DNA of 64,000 nt from Henricia sp. BOLD:AAB3569 (Eukaryota > Echinodermata > Asteroidea > Spinulosida > Echinasteridae). The notes under the pieces are model-generated. The model worked only from the letters and a program-made list of their open reading frames with translations. It did no database searches and was not told where the DNA came from. The DNA lies in NCBI GenBank assembly GCA_037783545.1, contig JBBELK010000525.1:2232001-2296000 (forward strand), in the 5' to 3' direction. The position numbers were made by a program, and so were the translations under genes. Below, piece after piece: positions 34,201-44,373 of this stretch. Within the stretch, counting starts at the first letter, position 1, and each line of letters opens with the position of its first letter.

Positions 34201-34687
34201 AACACTATCCACCCAAGTATAATTTTGTGTTTTCAGTGCATCGTTTCACTCAAAATCCCTCCACACCGCTTTTTCTCAAAGCGACGTCGTAGGCCTACGT
34301 CAAAATTACGAGTGAAAAGGCTCAAGGTGTGAATCCTCCATTAATTCAATTTGTGCACAAAAAGTGGTTCGAGTTGTTCCGGGTTCGAGTTGTCCCGGGG
34401 TCGAGTTGTCCCGGGGTCGAGTTGTCCCGGGGTCGAGTTGTCCCGGGGTCGAGTTGTCCCGGGGTCGAGTTGTCCCGGGGTCGAGTTGTCCAGCATTCAT
34501 GTGCAAGTGGCCGGGGAAAAATCGCCCGCTTATTATTATATTAAAAAGGCTGAACAAGAATTACCTCACTCTCAATTTTACGAAAAAGACTGTGCCAAAT
34601 GTGTTCTGGCACTCCACCGTTGTGTAGTTGACATTTATGAATTTGTACAAAGTCGTTAAAGTCGATTGAATTTCGGTTGTTTTCCAT
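22239..34687 (-). CDS. TTLL12: TTLL12, tubulin-tyrosine-ligase-like protein 12
   Basis: Eleven coding exons on the minus strand: 34687-34565, 33810-33605, 32242-32044, 31407-31242, 29877-29556, 28024-27815, 27519-27405, 26440-26289, 24759-24669, 23388-23181, 22390-22239. All phases agree and sum to 1944 nt, 647 aa plus stop; from memory the human protein is about 644 aa. The N-terminal part (GGVPEHIWHSLFRKIESE, then an acidic stretch, then SIDHAWTYRV) matches the N-terminal SET-like region of TTLL12. The C-terminal TTL domain includes WICKPFNLARALDT, KFDIRYIVLL and DCERACWHRKEFFDDVFSTL. The nucleotide-binding motif is NLARALDT rather than the glycine-rich RGxGI of active ligases, which agrees with TTLL12 being a pseudoenzyme that affects tubulin tyrosination, histone marks and antiviral signalling. 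In-frame ATGs lie upstream (34717, 34777); 34687 is chosen because similarity starts there. A minus-strand AATAAA lies at 22022-22017. Confidence 0.96.
22600..22990 (-). pseudogene. Tc1/mariner transposase C-terminal remnant
   Basis: Minus-strand translation near 22805-22700 gives QQSIQRLVGSMRRRC followed by IQINGGHTRY, the conserved C-terminal end of IS630-Tc1-mariner transposases. A stop follows within about twenty codons. Upstream parts with the DDE residues are not seen, so this is a fragment lying in TTLL12's last intron. Confidence 0.8.
23435..23660. mobile_element. Dispersed element (GGCCCATTGTATCATTTG family), copy 1
   Basis: Reverse-oriented relative to copies at 36200-36550 and 50625-50995. 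It shares TTTTCATGAGTTGACAAG, TTACACAAAGTGTTGATAG and CATTTGCAATGACCCAAT words. The right end is next to TTTAAAG. TTAA flanking is clear only in the 50.6 kb copy. Confidence 0.7.
23674..23907. mobile_element. Decayed hAT-like MITE (CAGTGGCTGATCTGG end)
   Basis: It starts CAGGGGTGGATTTGG and ends CAGATCAGCCACTG, with a run of C-rich and G-rich sequence near the ends as in the 54.5 and 62.6 kb elements. No target duplication remains. Confidence 0.6.
24975..25270. repeat. Dispersed repeat with TTCGCCCAA subrepeats
   Basis: It holds several close copies of CTTCGCCCAAGCGG / TTGGGCGAATTGG / GGGCGAAGTGGTTG words on both strands. The same head (CTATCTCCATG...GTGATCGAGGAT) and body are in the elements at about 26610-27111 and 45761-46189. 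Confidence 0.7.
25740..25915 (+). repeat. SINE-like repeat (TTGCTCAAG family)
   Basis: A (TTTA)n run, then GGAGCAAGTGTGGTTGAGTG, CCTTGCTCAAGGGCACAGGT and GACCGCTCGGCCATAACACC. It lies in TTLL12 intron 9. Confidence 0.75.
26610..27111. mobile_element. Copy of the TTAA element with TTCGCCCAA subrepeats
   Basis: It is the reverse complement of 45761-46189, sharing TAGTTTTATCCCCCTGTGTG, TTTTGAGAAAACAGTCAAAA, ACTATAGCACTTCAGACAAA and GTGAACATTTCTGATT. The right side ends at TTAA (27112-27115). Confidence 0.8.
27246..27303. repeat. (AATA)n microsatellite
   Basis: AATAATAAT followed by AATAAATAAATA runs in a TTLL12 intron. Confidence 0.95.
28115..28524. mobile_element. TTAA-flanked MITE, palindrome-rich
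   Basis: The ends GGCCTTTTCCCACTAG and CTAGTGGGAAAAGGCTG stand between TTAA at 28111-28114 and 28525-28528. The GC-rich interior repeats CCCCGGGGCGA and GGGTGACTCACCCC. TTAA duplication points to piggyBac or Kolobok machinery. Confidence 0.85.
28995..29350 (+). repeat. SINE-like repeat (TTGCTCAAG family), longest copy
   Basis: It runs from (ATT)n through TTTCTGGTATTCATACCAAG, CTCTTCACGAAAGAATGC, ACACACTGGACCAACGAC and CCTTGCTCAAGGGCACAGGT to AACTTGGCCACGGTACCCC. It gives the best view of the family order. Confidence 0.8.
29452..29526. repeat. Degenerate 10-13 bp minisatellite
   Basis: CCTTGTGAC/GACCTT words recur six or more times (CTTTGTGACAGCCTTGTGAG ... CCTTGTGACGACCTTG), just before the TTLL12 exon at 29556. 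Confidence 0.85.
30115..30247. mobile_element. TTAA-flanked near-perfect hairpin MITE
   Basis: The arms (AGGCACAGGCTCGTC ... GGAGCTGCGTATTTCG) are almost exact complements over about 60 bp with a loop of a few bases. TTAA stands at 30111-30114 and 30248-30251. The arms contain CGCGCGCGCC. High arm identity suggests a recent insertion into TTLL12 intron 5. Confidence 0.9.
30480..31195 (+). repeat. SINE-like repeat interrupted by an inverted-repeat MITE
   Basis: The SINE-like body (GCCAGAGACACTGGGTGATC ... GACTTGCTTAAAGGCAAACG) breaks near 30688 and resumes near 31120 (TTCACCAGAGTATTACAA ... CCACCGTACCCC). Between them lies an element whose left GTTCAATAGCACAATACC is complementary to its right GGTATTGTGCTGTTGAAC. 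This shows the order of insertion: SINE first, MITE second. Confidence 0.75.
31470..31930 (+). repeat. Dispersed ~450 bp repeat, copy 2 (TTLL12 intron)
   Basis: Same word order as 10190-10580: GAGGAGGCTGAGAGATG, GCAGGTTTAATCACGTTG, AACCCAACAAAATCGG, AATCACTTTGTTCAAACAGG, TTATCCACAAGTTCAC. Confidence 0.75.
32497..32624. mobile_element. Hairpin element (GTTGACTGATGTGG arms)
   Basis: Left GTTGACTGATGTGGTGTGGG pairs with right ATTACACCAGTCAAC; inside, GAGCTCATAGC...GCTATGAGCTC forms the stem tip. About 128 bp. It directly precedes the element at 32631. Confidence 0.8.
32631..33291. mobile_element. Inverted-repeat element (TTTGTTATATCCCGTCTT ends)
   Basis: TTTGTTATATCCCGTCTT at 32631 is exactly complementary to AAGACGGGATATAACAAA at 33274-33291. 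It is 661 bp; the interior has three near-direct GATATGAA(G/A)AAAGTTTG words at 33118-33200. No transposase seen. Confidence 0.85.
34371..34491. repeat. 16-bp minisatellite in TTLL12 intron 1
   Basis: About seven head-to-tail copies of the unit GTCGAGTTGTCCCGGG; the first two copies are diverged (ttccggg) and the rest are identical. It lies 74 bp inside the intron from the exon 1 donor. The unit is not a multiple of three, so all three frames stay open, which creates spurious Pro/Gly/Ser-rich reading frames on both strands. The SmaI-type palindrome CCCGGG recurs in each unit. Confidence 0.95.
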
Positions 34688-34927
34688 GATTAAATCTGAG
34701 GTCGCACGTGTACTTCTCATGCGCGATAGTTCCCTGTACCTATTGATGCTAAATGAACCAATAAAATATACGTTCATGGACCCGACTCATTTAGATAGAC
34801 TTGGATGAGATATTGACTCTTGAGGGCGCCCTGCAAAAAATACAGCCGGTGAGATGAGAACATCTCGTGATTTTTGATAATATTTGTGTTTTCTTCATAC
34901 AAATTGCAAGAATAAAGAATACACACC
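34688..34927. promoter_or_regulatory. Probable bidirectional promoter between TTLL12 and MON1
   Basis: TTLL12 (minus) and MON1 (plus) start codons are 240 bp apart and point away from each other, so both promoters must lie in this space or in 5' exons overlapping it. A CCAAT motif is present at 34758-34762 and there is no clear TATA box at a useful distance from either ATG. Short divergent spacing of housekeeping genes usually means one shared bidirectional promoter. Start sites are inferred, not seen. Confidence 0.55.
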
Positions 34928-37900
34928 ATGGCAGATAGGCCCCCTAGTCCAAATCAGCAGGATGGAACAGATGACGAACAACAAGACGTGTTGATCGGTG
35001 AAGAACCAGGGGCAAGGTGATATTTTATTTTAACAAATTATTTTCTTTCAAAACATGATATCAAAATTTGACCAAATATGTAGTGCACTGGGGGCTAAAT
35101 GCCCACATGACATATCACTTGATTTGGTATTTTTTTCGTATACATTGAACAAAGATTTTAAGGAAATTACCTCCTGGAATCAACACATAACATGCATAAT
35201 GTAATTTTAAGATATACTTCCCACTTGCACTTTCTGTCGAAAAGTCACATTTTCTACTTCAAAAATTGCCTTCAGTTAGTGCACAAGATAACCATTCACG
35301 CGCGCACGCAGCGCCTTCTATTGTCGCGCTTACGCACAGACCGCTCGCCGCGTAATCTTGTGCATTACTTTACGCAGTAATTTATCATTTATTTATCTCA
35401 GAAATGCAACATTTGCGACAGAAGTGCAAGTGGGAATTATATCTTAGAATTTGATGATCTGTTGATTCCAGGAGGTAATTTCATTAAAATCTTTGATCAA
35501 TGTATACGAAAAAAATACAAATTTTTGATGTGGACGGAATGATTCACTTTTAGCTGATTTGCTATTTACTCCCGATCGCTATGTTGTCTATTGCTAAATT
35601 TCCTTTCTCATCAAAAAGCATGTGTCCGAAATCTCACCTTACAGTCCAAATCAAACAATGAAAAAACACCATGGATATTGTGAGGAAACACTTAGAAACT
35701 TTTTCAGTCAGTTTCATATGTTTTGCACACAAGGTCTGAAGCCATGATCAACTTCCCAATTCTTTCCGCAATAAGATTATAACATGATTATGTATGTTTT
35801 AGCGACCATCCGATGTTGGCAACTGAAGACTCTTATGAGGAACTGGACTTTGACATGAACATCGAATCACCCAACTATGAGACTGGTCGGGACCGACTGG
35901 CCAGCGGCACCATCGCGAGTATCGTGGAGGAACATACCGGCCCAGGATTGGTCGAAGAAGTAGCAACCGAAGCGACTGAGGTACAGGTAATAAAAAACAA
36001 ACAGAAAAAAACCTCTCAAAGCCCACCACCCCCCACCTCCCCCCCAAAAAAACGAAACAAACTATCTTTCTTGAATTGTAAAAATAAAAACATAAAAATG
36101 AGTTTGCATTCTCCTGATTAAAAACCCGAGGGATGCTGGTTCGAACTTGACATGCGCATTCAGACATCTGAGTAAAATGCTTAACCAAATTTGCTCATCC
36201 TTGAAGGGCCATTAGATCATTTGCAATGACCCAAAATTTTACTTCATGAGTTGACAAGAAAAACAAAAACACCACAGGACTTTATTTCTGTCAAAGATGG
36301 TACTTTCTGTAAGAAATTATCACTTTTTCAACTGAAGGGGTTTTTAGAAAAAAATGTGTGTGCACACATTCTTTTTACTATTCACTTACGACAAAACTAT
36401 GCATGGAATTTAAAGGTTTTCTGAAGCATTGATGCATCTATGTAGCTGGTTTTAAAACATTATTTTGTAGATATGGCATGCCCTCATTTCAGAAATCCAT
36501 ACAAAAAATTTTCTTGCAAATAATATATTTGGCCTTCAAATGGGGTGTAAACCCAGAAGCTTAGTCTGTTAGCAAGTTTGAAATCTGTAATTACTTTGAT
36601 GACGTTTACAACCACAGAATAATGTTGAAGAAAAACTTTTGGAAGGCGACCTGAGCAACTTACATATCACTGACAGTGCAACGCAACACAGGACGGAGAC
36701 GGTTGACAACAGAGAGGGCGCTGTGCAAAATGATGCCAGCGATGACGTCTTAAAGACAAGAGAAGCAATCCAGAGAGAAATTGCTGAAGAAGGTATCAGT
36801 ATTAGGACTCAAGAAAAAAAACGGATTGAACCTTCAATATGCCAGATTAACCTCGAAACTTTGTGAGATTTCCACTGCACAACTAGATTAAACGACCTTG
36901 TAAAAGTGGTTTAAATTCTTCTCTGGCAGTTACTGGTAAATATGTGTACTTATCCAAACCACCCAAGACCACTGTTTTCTATGGAGTAATTGCTGAAGAT
37001 GGGGTTAATTTGGACCCCAATGAATGAAGATTGTCGCTTTCTGCATGACAAAACTCCGTCCTGAGGCAAAATTTAGGTGACAAAATCCCCACCCATGGGT
37101 GCAAAACATACGGATCCTGCTATCAGATGCATGGGCATTTTTATTTCAATGGATCAAAATCCCCACCCTGGGGCACAAACAAATTTGAAAAAAGGGGTAG
37201 GGTAGCACAGGGGGAGGGGTGGGGTAACAGTTGATAGGTGCATTTCTAAGAACTTTCCTCTTTTCAGATATTCACAGCACTGAATGGAAGGATCATAGGA
37301 AGCATGTGTTCATTCTCAGTGAAGCTGGCAAGCCAATTTACTCCAGGTAATCAAAGTTTATTCCAATTTTTAAAATGTTTTTAATTTTATTGTTATATTT
37401 CTGACAGAAGTGGATCCATCCTTTAAGGTTATCAGAGTTTGACTTATTGCAGTTTCACTGTACTAGAATATTGTGGGTTCAAGTCCCACTTTGGCTACGG
37501 TGTCTGTGTCCCATGTTTCTATGTCCCAAGGCAAGACACCTAATCTCAATTGTCTCGTCATCCCAAGTGCTGATGTGCTGTGTGCTATGGCCAAGCAGCC
37601 ACCAAGATGAAGCAAGGTGATTCTGATGATTCCCTGATGGCAGCGATAATAGGCAACACTGCCAGAAGTAATCCCATATAGAAATTATCATTACAGTTGG
37701 TCTGGGCAATGTATTTTGTCAAATCGGGTTTACTGCACATGCCCAGCAGTGACTGGCAACGAACACTTGTGATAATGCGACCAAACGTAATTCTCTTGTT
37801 TTGTCATCGTGTACTTTCCAAACCTTGTTTTTCAAATGTATTTTGTTTTATTGTAGATACGGAAATGAAGACAAGTTGGTTTCCCTCATGGGTGTCATGC

Positions 37901-40900
37901 AGGCAATAGTTTCGTTTGTACAAGATGAGAAAAATAGTCTCAGGTAAGAGCAAAACTGTCAAAAATTTGAGGTTTTTTTGGGTCACAAAAAGATTATTGT
38001 TTTTAGAATGGAGCAGCAAGGATGAGCAGTTTGGATGAGACACTTTGCCATAAGTTGCCGCTCTCCACCCAGGAGTAAATGGGTACCTGCAATGGTTGCA
38101 GCCCCTAGAGTGCTTGTGTGGCAGGCTGCCGGGGCTGCGTACTCCCCAGGGAGTTGTGCCCAATGACCAGGGTAATAATGTTGTAAAGTGCCATGAGTAT
38201 CCTGCATAATAGATATGTGTGTTATGTAAAACTACACCATTACTACACCTTTAAATTCCACATTATGACCTTCAACAAAATTCAAAATTGTACAATAAAT
38301 TTGCTTAAATTAGATCATAACTTAATAGCGTGGGTCAACACTATGCAGTGTTATACAATCTTTGGCCTAAACTGTTCATTTTAGTACGAACTCTCAAAAT
38401 TGCACTTTTTGGTTTATGCAGGTCCATTGTAGCCGGTGGTCGTACATTTGTCTTCTTAGTTCGCACTCCCCTCATTTTGGTAACAGTCTCCAGAACACAT
38501 GAGTCACAGCAACAACTCTTGCTGCAGCTCACGTATGTCTACAATCAGGTTCTGAGCGTGCTCACATATTCCCAGCTCAGCCGGGTGCTGGAGAGGCGGA
38601 AAAACTATGATTTACGCAGATTATTAACAGGTATACAATACATTGTTATGAGTTATTTTAAGTCTGCAGGCAACGAGAAAATTTTGCAGCACAATATTTA
38701 TTAAAGATCTTGGTTAACCCTTTAGAGCACGGGAGCGACCGCCCAAAACAATAGAGTTCCAGAACAATATATGCATAAAAGGGTTAATTCTACAGATTGT
38801 GGGTTAGAATCGAGAGCACATCCATGGTGCCTGTGTCCTTGGGCAAGGCACTCTGCCATAACTTGCCCCCAGGAGTAAATGAGTACCTGTGAGAATAGTG
38901 AAAGTGTTGTTGCATTTGATTAACCCATGAGCACCTAATAGGCAGCCGAGGCTGTTTACTCCCCAGGGTGCTGAGAAGGTATTAAAGAGCCCAATGACCA
39001 GGGGAAAGACCGGTAATATGAAGTGCCATGTTATATGTGATATTTATATAAATATTTGCACTATATGTGCACTATATAAATATGCGCCAGATTATTATTA
39101 TTTTTTCAATTTTGATTTGTACCATTTTTTCACATGTCGGACAGAAAATTAGTGACTTACAATTTTGTGGTGGTTATTTTTCAGGAACAGAGAAGTTTCT
39201 AGATAACCTGCTGAATCTGATTGACCAAGACCCTAGCTTCTTGCTAACAGCAGTCCGATGTCTACCCTTGGACAGTACAACGAGGGATATAATTGGTCAC
39301 AGCATTCAGAGTGCGAAGATTAAGGTGGGTGAAGCGTTTAACATCTGTGTGTTGTCTAATAGTAAAACTTTGCATTGGTTTGGTGATGTTTACACTTGAT
39401 CCCGAGCTCGGGGTCGAACACAGAGCTCGGGATCAGCCCTGGATTACAAACTGAGTGTAAACGCTCTCGGGACCAAATTGGCCCCGGATCAGACCCCGAG
39501 ATTTTGGTCTTGCATTGGCGGAGGGTTCGATCCCGAGCTCGGGATCAGTTTGCGGTTAGATAAGCAATTATTCTTTACCGCATCCTGTCGCATCCGCTTC
39601 ACAGTCGTAGCGGGGGAAAAGCCCGCGAATTTCAAGTGGCCTTGTACACTGTATGTATGCATGCACAACCCAGGCACACATTGATCAGTACATACACACA
39701 TCGAGCATGACCTTTGGCTGCAACTTCTGGCACTGCGCTCGAGATCAACTACAGAATGTAAACGTGGCACTCGGGATCTTTGCGGTTAACACTGATACAT
39801 TCTTATCAGGGGATCAATCTTGATCATGTGCTCGGGACCAGTGTAAACACGGTCAATGTATTAAACCCTCACATCCTTGATACAGCCTACTGTCTTGTGG
39901 GGGGAAAAAAGGGACAATTTCCTGCATCCCCAAATACTGTTTTGATGGGAGGGAAATGAACAAGATTAAACAAAATAACATTTCACACCTCGACCTGATT
40001 TCATGAATACTACAAAGACATGGTTACTATAGTGTACATGGATGCACTTGAGTTCATCAAAAGTCTATCTTGAGTCAGTCTTGAGTCCAGTTACAAACAA
40101 CAACAAATGATTCCGCACAAAGGAATGCCTGAATCTGTCACATTAAAATCCACTTAGTTTATGTTTTTATGTGGATTTTGTTACTAGTAACGAGCGTTTC
40201 AAATTTCTGTCTTTAAACATCTGAATTTTGGTATACAGTATCAAGGGCAAAAAAAAAACAGGGTTAAAATGCTTTCAAATGTAACTTGGTAAGTACTGTG
40301 CCTCAACTTGGAATTACCTTTATTTGAACTGTGTCTCCATTTCAGGATCTTGTGTTTGCCATTTTGATTGCCGACAACCAGCTGGTCACGCTGTGTAGAA
40401 TGAAGAAGTACATTCTTCATCCAGCCGGTGGGTGCATTTTAGCAATGAGTCTGTATGTGTGATCTGTCACCGCGAAAGGGCTGCAAAAATATACCACATC
40501 AAAATTAGGATTTATGCTGAAGAGATAAAGGATGTAATAACAATAAGATTTAAAAGCAGGGCTCAACCAGCTTAATTGGTTGTGTAGTTCTAGAGTTATG
40601 TCAAATTGAACTCGGCCATGTCAGTCATACTCAGAAACACTGCATTAGTTATTGCTGATAATTTCCTCCAATCAAGGACAAGATATGATATATGAAACAA
40701 CAACTGCCGATAAAGGTCACCCTAGAATGAGAAAGTGCCTCACCAAAGTTGTTGTTTCAACCATTTTTGACACATTATTCCTCAAAGCCGCCCTGCAGCT
40801 TTCTCCTCAAATCACCCAAACTGCCCTGTATTTCTTTGACATTCAACTCGGAGAAATTCATGTTTCGGCAAACACTGTTCATTGATATGCATGTATTTAT

Positions 40901-43900
40901 ACCTTGACTCATCCTCTTTCAAATCTTGTGTTCAGTAAGGGTGGCTACTATTGGATAACTCTGGTTATTGACCTTGACAAGAAACATTACTTATAGTATA
41001 CATGTACTTAACATTACCAATAGGCTTTGAGGAGTAATAAGGCACACTACTTGTTGCTAGTGAGTGCTATTGGGTTAATATAATACGTTTTATAAACAAT
41101 AACTCACAAAAAAACCTCATTTTTGGATTCTGACAGATCTCCATCTAGTTTTCAATCTTCTCAACGCCTCCACGTCCTTTCAAGCAGCCGATTCATGGAT
41201 CCCAATTTGTCTACCCAAGTTTGACAGCGAGGGGTTTCTCCATGCCCATATCTCATACCTTGATAACAGCAAAGCATGCCTTCTACTGCTAACGGTGGAT
41301 AAGATGATGTTCTTTGAGCTGGCAAAATGCAAGGAAAAGATTGTTGAGGTAAAAATCTTCCTGGTAATATTTCAGGGGCTGATTCTACAAAGCTCTAAGT
41401 CGTGTCTTCGGACAATCACATTTTTTAAGAAAAAAGTGAAATCTTCTGTGTACAGTTGAATGTGATTTTCCTGTGTTTGCCTCTTGTGACATCATAACCT
41501 TGGTCATGAATATACATATTACATTAGCATAAAAGCTAAAAACCTTTGTTTTAACCCCCAAAACAAGCTCCAAAAAGGTTTTTTATGACTCTGTGTAGAG
41601 TAGTTTCATAGCATAGATTTCATTTATAAAAATCCCTAATCATGGGCCCTTTAAAACCTTGGAAATTGTTCGAAGGAACGTATTTCAGGCCATTTGCCAG
41701 TGAATTTCACACATAAAATTTCTATGCGTAGCGTGTGCGTCATTCGTTTCAATCTCTCCCTGGAGTGTATTAAATTTAAACGGACAACGCAATACGGATA
41801 GTGCACTGCACAGTACAGACACATGGACATATCTGTGTTACTCTTTGAACAGTGTGATGCATACATGGATTTTTGGCCTAAGACGTCATTCAATATTGTC
41901 TTCAACAGAAAATGCAGAAGCACCACTGTCTTGAAGCAATCAACAAGGCTGTGGCAGGCGGGGGCTACCGATGTTTGGAGGTCGGAATTACTGATCTCAG
42001 GCACTTTCTCTACAAGTCCAAGAGCACTGCACAGTTCACTGCACCGGACCTGGAGGCACCGTACCGCGACAAAGAAGAACGGATAAGGTATTTGGTATGG
42101 TGTGTTTCAAAATAAAATGAAATATGGCTGTCAAAATTTCAAGTGACCCAAAATAACCATATCTCTACAGATTCTAAACCAGTGTACTCAATATCTTTTG
42201 AGAAGTTGCAATGTTATAAAATACTTTTCAGCAGGGTCATTAATGCATAGTTCCGATTTTGCCCAGTTAACCCCGCCCCCTTGGATAGTGTTGCTATGGC
42301 TCACACGCTATCGTCAAAATGGCGACACACAATGCACAAAGCAATGGGACTTTCAACAGAAAGCACAGATTCATTGGAGAAAACTCAAAGGTATTCATGT
42401 TTTAGGGTCGACAGTTATCTTAGAACACACCGAGTAAAGGGCCAGTAATACAGGGATGTCATATCATGAAATACGTGCTTTCGTACCTTTGAACAACGAA
42501 AATTCACCCGGAACATCGCATACAACACTGTACAAATTGTATGGGGCAGAACATCGGGTGATGTTGTTGCAAACATTGCACTTTGACCTATGTGGGTGAT
42601 CTCTGCTAGCTCTGTTGTGATTGGTCGGTTGTTTCGGTTGATTGACAGGTCGGAACTATGCATTGTTTCAGTTAATAGATATCAAAGTGACAAATCAGCA
42701 AAATTGGTGTTATGCATAGGATACCCTTTAGTTGATGCACAAACTGGAAAAAAGCATTACGTGTGGGACAGGCATGTACACATTTCTGAAACAACCATTC
42801 CATAATAAAGTTTTGTTGGTGGAGGTTGGGTACAGAATAAAAAAGAACTTGTTTTTGGCCTTTCTTAATATTAGGTTATTCAGTATGTACCAGTACGTTC
42901 ACCAGCGGGTGCACAACGCTGCTCGACCACTCAAGATCATGTTCCATGTTGGATCTAGGGAAGCTATGCTGGGCTGGGTAAGTGCATATCCTACCTACCA
43001 CAAAATGAAATTAACAAATTAATGCAACAACGTACAAAAAATGGTTCAGGTCTCCAAATTGTGGATATGGGGATAATTACAGACCTATTATTGCAATAAA
43101 ACAGAGTATTAAAGTGAAAATGTCACCCTTTGTGTGTTGCCAAGATTACTGGGTCTACACTAAAACCAGTGAACTGTTTCCATGCACTTTAGAAATGGAC
43201 GTTTCAGAATGTTGAGACGTAGCTACCCTGGCAACTGACGTCAAACTTTAGTAGTCTATTATGTTTGTGGTGATAAATACACTGTATTTGATACGTATAA
43301 ATGCTAAATATTGCATACACTATGGCATCAATACTTTGATGTACTAGCAAGTTCAAGTGGTTAAGACGCCTGTTTTGGGATGCGGTTTGGGGGATAAGGT
43401 TGGCTTACCGGTACTTTCCTTGCCTTCCACCTGTGGCCCTGGTTCGATTCTCATCCGAGCCAGTATGTAAATTGAGACTTGTTTTGGCATTGTCATCTCT
43501 TAATTATCAGTTTGCAGTTTAATTAATAATGTTGATTTGGTAAAAAGGAAAGGTATACTACAACACTGTTAATTTCTCTGAATTAATAATTGGCAGGTGA
43601 CGACAGGTTTTGAACTCTATGCTGTTTTTGGTCCTCTGGCTACAAAACACGTCGCTATCCTGGCTGTAAACAAACTACTAAAATGGATTAAGGTTAGTTT
43701 GTTTTATTTCTATGCCTTTTCAGAAAATATACAAATTAATAGTAGGCTTTATCACACGTCTAGCAATGTAAGATATATATAAAATAACGTCAGCCAAAAA
43801 AAAGAAAAGTGCATGTTTTGAAACTTTGGCAGGATATTTTCGTCAATTAAATTTAGAACTCTTTTCCGTGTTATAAAGCCTTGCTACTGGAAGCAACTCA

Positions 43901-44373
43901 ACTGATCAGTTGCGCAACGATGTGTGCAGAGCACGATCATCGACAGCAACTGATCAGTTGTGTAACTGGTAGCATCCATCCATGTCTACATTTCCAGAGT
44001 GCGCACATCGACACAGCAACTCGGGTACATTGACCTTGCAACTGGAAGCAACCAGTTGCTGTCCATGTGGGCCTTGCGTATTCAGACGCACTTGTGCAAC
44101 TAGTTGCAGGTACATCAACATAACTGAGAGCAACTGGTTACAACTAGTTGCCATAAAGTAGAACATGAGCAACTCGCGGCAACTGGACTTTTTCCTAGTT
44201 GCCAGTAGATGTACATCAACCTTTTTAAGCAACTGATCAGTTCCTCCCAGTTGCAGCAAACATCAGTTGCCACGTCGATATGTACGCTAGGCTTAAGAAT
44301 CAATATTTTTTGTTATTTACCTTTGCAGAAAGAAGAATACCGGCTGTTTATTTTAGATCCTCCGGAATACTGA
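34928..44373 (+). CDS. MON1: MON1, subunit of the MON1-CCZ1 Rab7 exchange factor
   Basis: Thirteen exons: 34928-35016, 35803-35986, 36618-36792, 37268-37346, 37857-37943, 38422-38630, 39185-39324, 40346-40427, 41137-41348, 41909-42087, 42875-42977, 43597-43692, 44329-44373. Phases agree and sum to 1680 nt, 559 aa. The first ~145 residues are acidic and poorly conserved (exons 1-3). The conserved part starts at KHVFILSEAGKPIYSRYG, the first longin domain of MON1, followed by FVFLVRTPLILVTVSRT, a second longin-type region (DLVFAILIADNQLVTLCR) and a C-terminal domain ending ILDPPEY. With CCZ1 it loads GTP on Rab7 on endosomes and drives the Rab5-to-Rab7 switch and lysosome or autophagosome fusion. 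Vertebrates have MON1A and MON1B; a single invertebrate gene is expected here. It is head to head with TTLL12. No break was seen. Confidence 0.97.
35102..35542. mobile_element. Long hairpin element in MON1 intron 1
   Basis: Most of the 440 bp folds: TTTTTCGTATACATTGA ... GAAATTACCTCCTGGAATCA on the left against TGATTCCAGGAGGTAATTTC ... TCAATGTATACGAAAAA on the right, with a second inner stem (CTTCCCACTTGCACTT / AAGTGCAAGTGGGAAT). Confidence 0.85.
37440..37640 (+). repeat. tRNA-derived SINE-like fragment
   Basis: The B-box-like GGTTCAAGTCCCACTTTGGC is followed by GGCAAGACACCTAATCTCA. It lies in MON1 intron 4. The A box is weak. Confidence 0.5.
38025..38250 (+). repeat. SINE-like repeat (CCAATGACCAGGG 3' end)
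   Basis: It contains GAGACACTTTGCCATAA, AGGAGTAAATGGGTACCTG, ACTCCCCAGGGAGTTGTG, CCAATGACCAGGGTAATAAT and GTAAAACTACACCATTA. Related copies: 38800-39085 (plus) and about 57290-57500 (minus). Low-complexity ATT runs follow the 38.8 kb copy. Confidence 0.75.
38800..39085 (+). repeat. SINE-like repeat, second copy in MON1 intron 6
   Basis: GTCCTTGGGCAAGGCACTCTG, AGGAGTAAATGAGTACCTG, TACTCCCCAGGGTGCTGAG, CCAATGACCAGGGG and a 3' end CTATATAAATATGCGCCAG with an ATT tail. It ends about 100 bp before MON1 exon 7. Confidence 0.8.
39390..39855. mobile_element. Inverted-repeat element (GTTTACACTTGATCCCGAG ends)
   Basis: Left GTTTACACTTGATCCCGAGC pairs with right GCTCGGGACCAGTGTAAAC. The word CCCGAGCTCGGG recurs inside in both directions. 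It begins 65 bp after the MON1 exon 7 donor. Confidence 0.8.
42243..42663. mobile_element. MITE (ATGCATAGTTCCGA ends), copy 1
   Basis: The ends ATGCATAGTTCCGA and TCGGAACTATGCAT are exact inverted repeats. It shares its whole length with 45234-45677 (for example TGCCCAGTTAACCCCGCCCC, AGCACAGATTCATTGGAGAA). Both copies have AAAATGGCG followed by an open stretch ending in a possible AAAG/GTATTT splice donor. Confidence 0.9.
43105..43265. mobile_element. MITE of the GACTGCTAAAGTGTRACAT family
   Basis: It starts in AAAGTGAAAATGTCACC and ends GACGTCAAACTTTAGTAGTCTAT, with GTGTGTTGCCAAGATTACTGGG inside. Same family as 18601, 20765, 44728, 44864, 47785. Confidence 0.8.
43878..44294. mobile_element. 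Element with clustered CAACTGATCAGTTG palindromes (MON1 last intron)
   Basis: AACTGATCAGTTGC or close forms occur at 43900, 43942 and 44228, and AGTTGC/GCAACT words recur more than fifteen times on both strands. Outer ends AAGCCTTGCTACTGG and TACGCTAGGCTTAA are loosely inverted. Confidence 0.65.

Noticed and set aside
34306-34659. Pro/Gly/Ser-rich open frames on both strands
   Set aside because: They are translations of the 16-bp minisatellite; only the minus-strand part 34565-34687 is real (TTLL12 exon 1).
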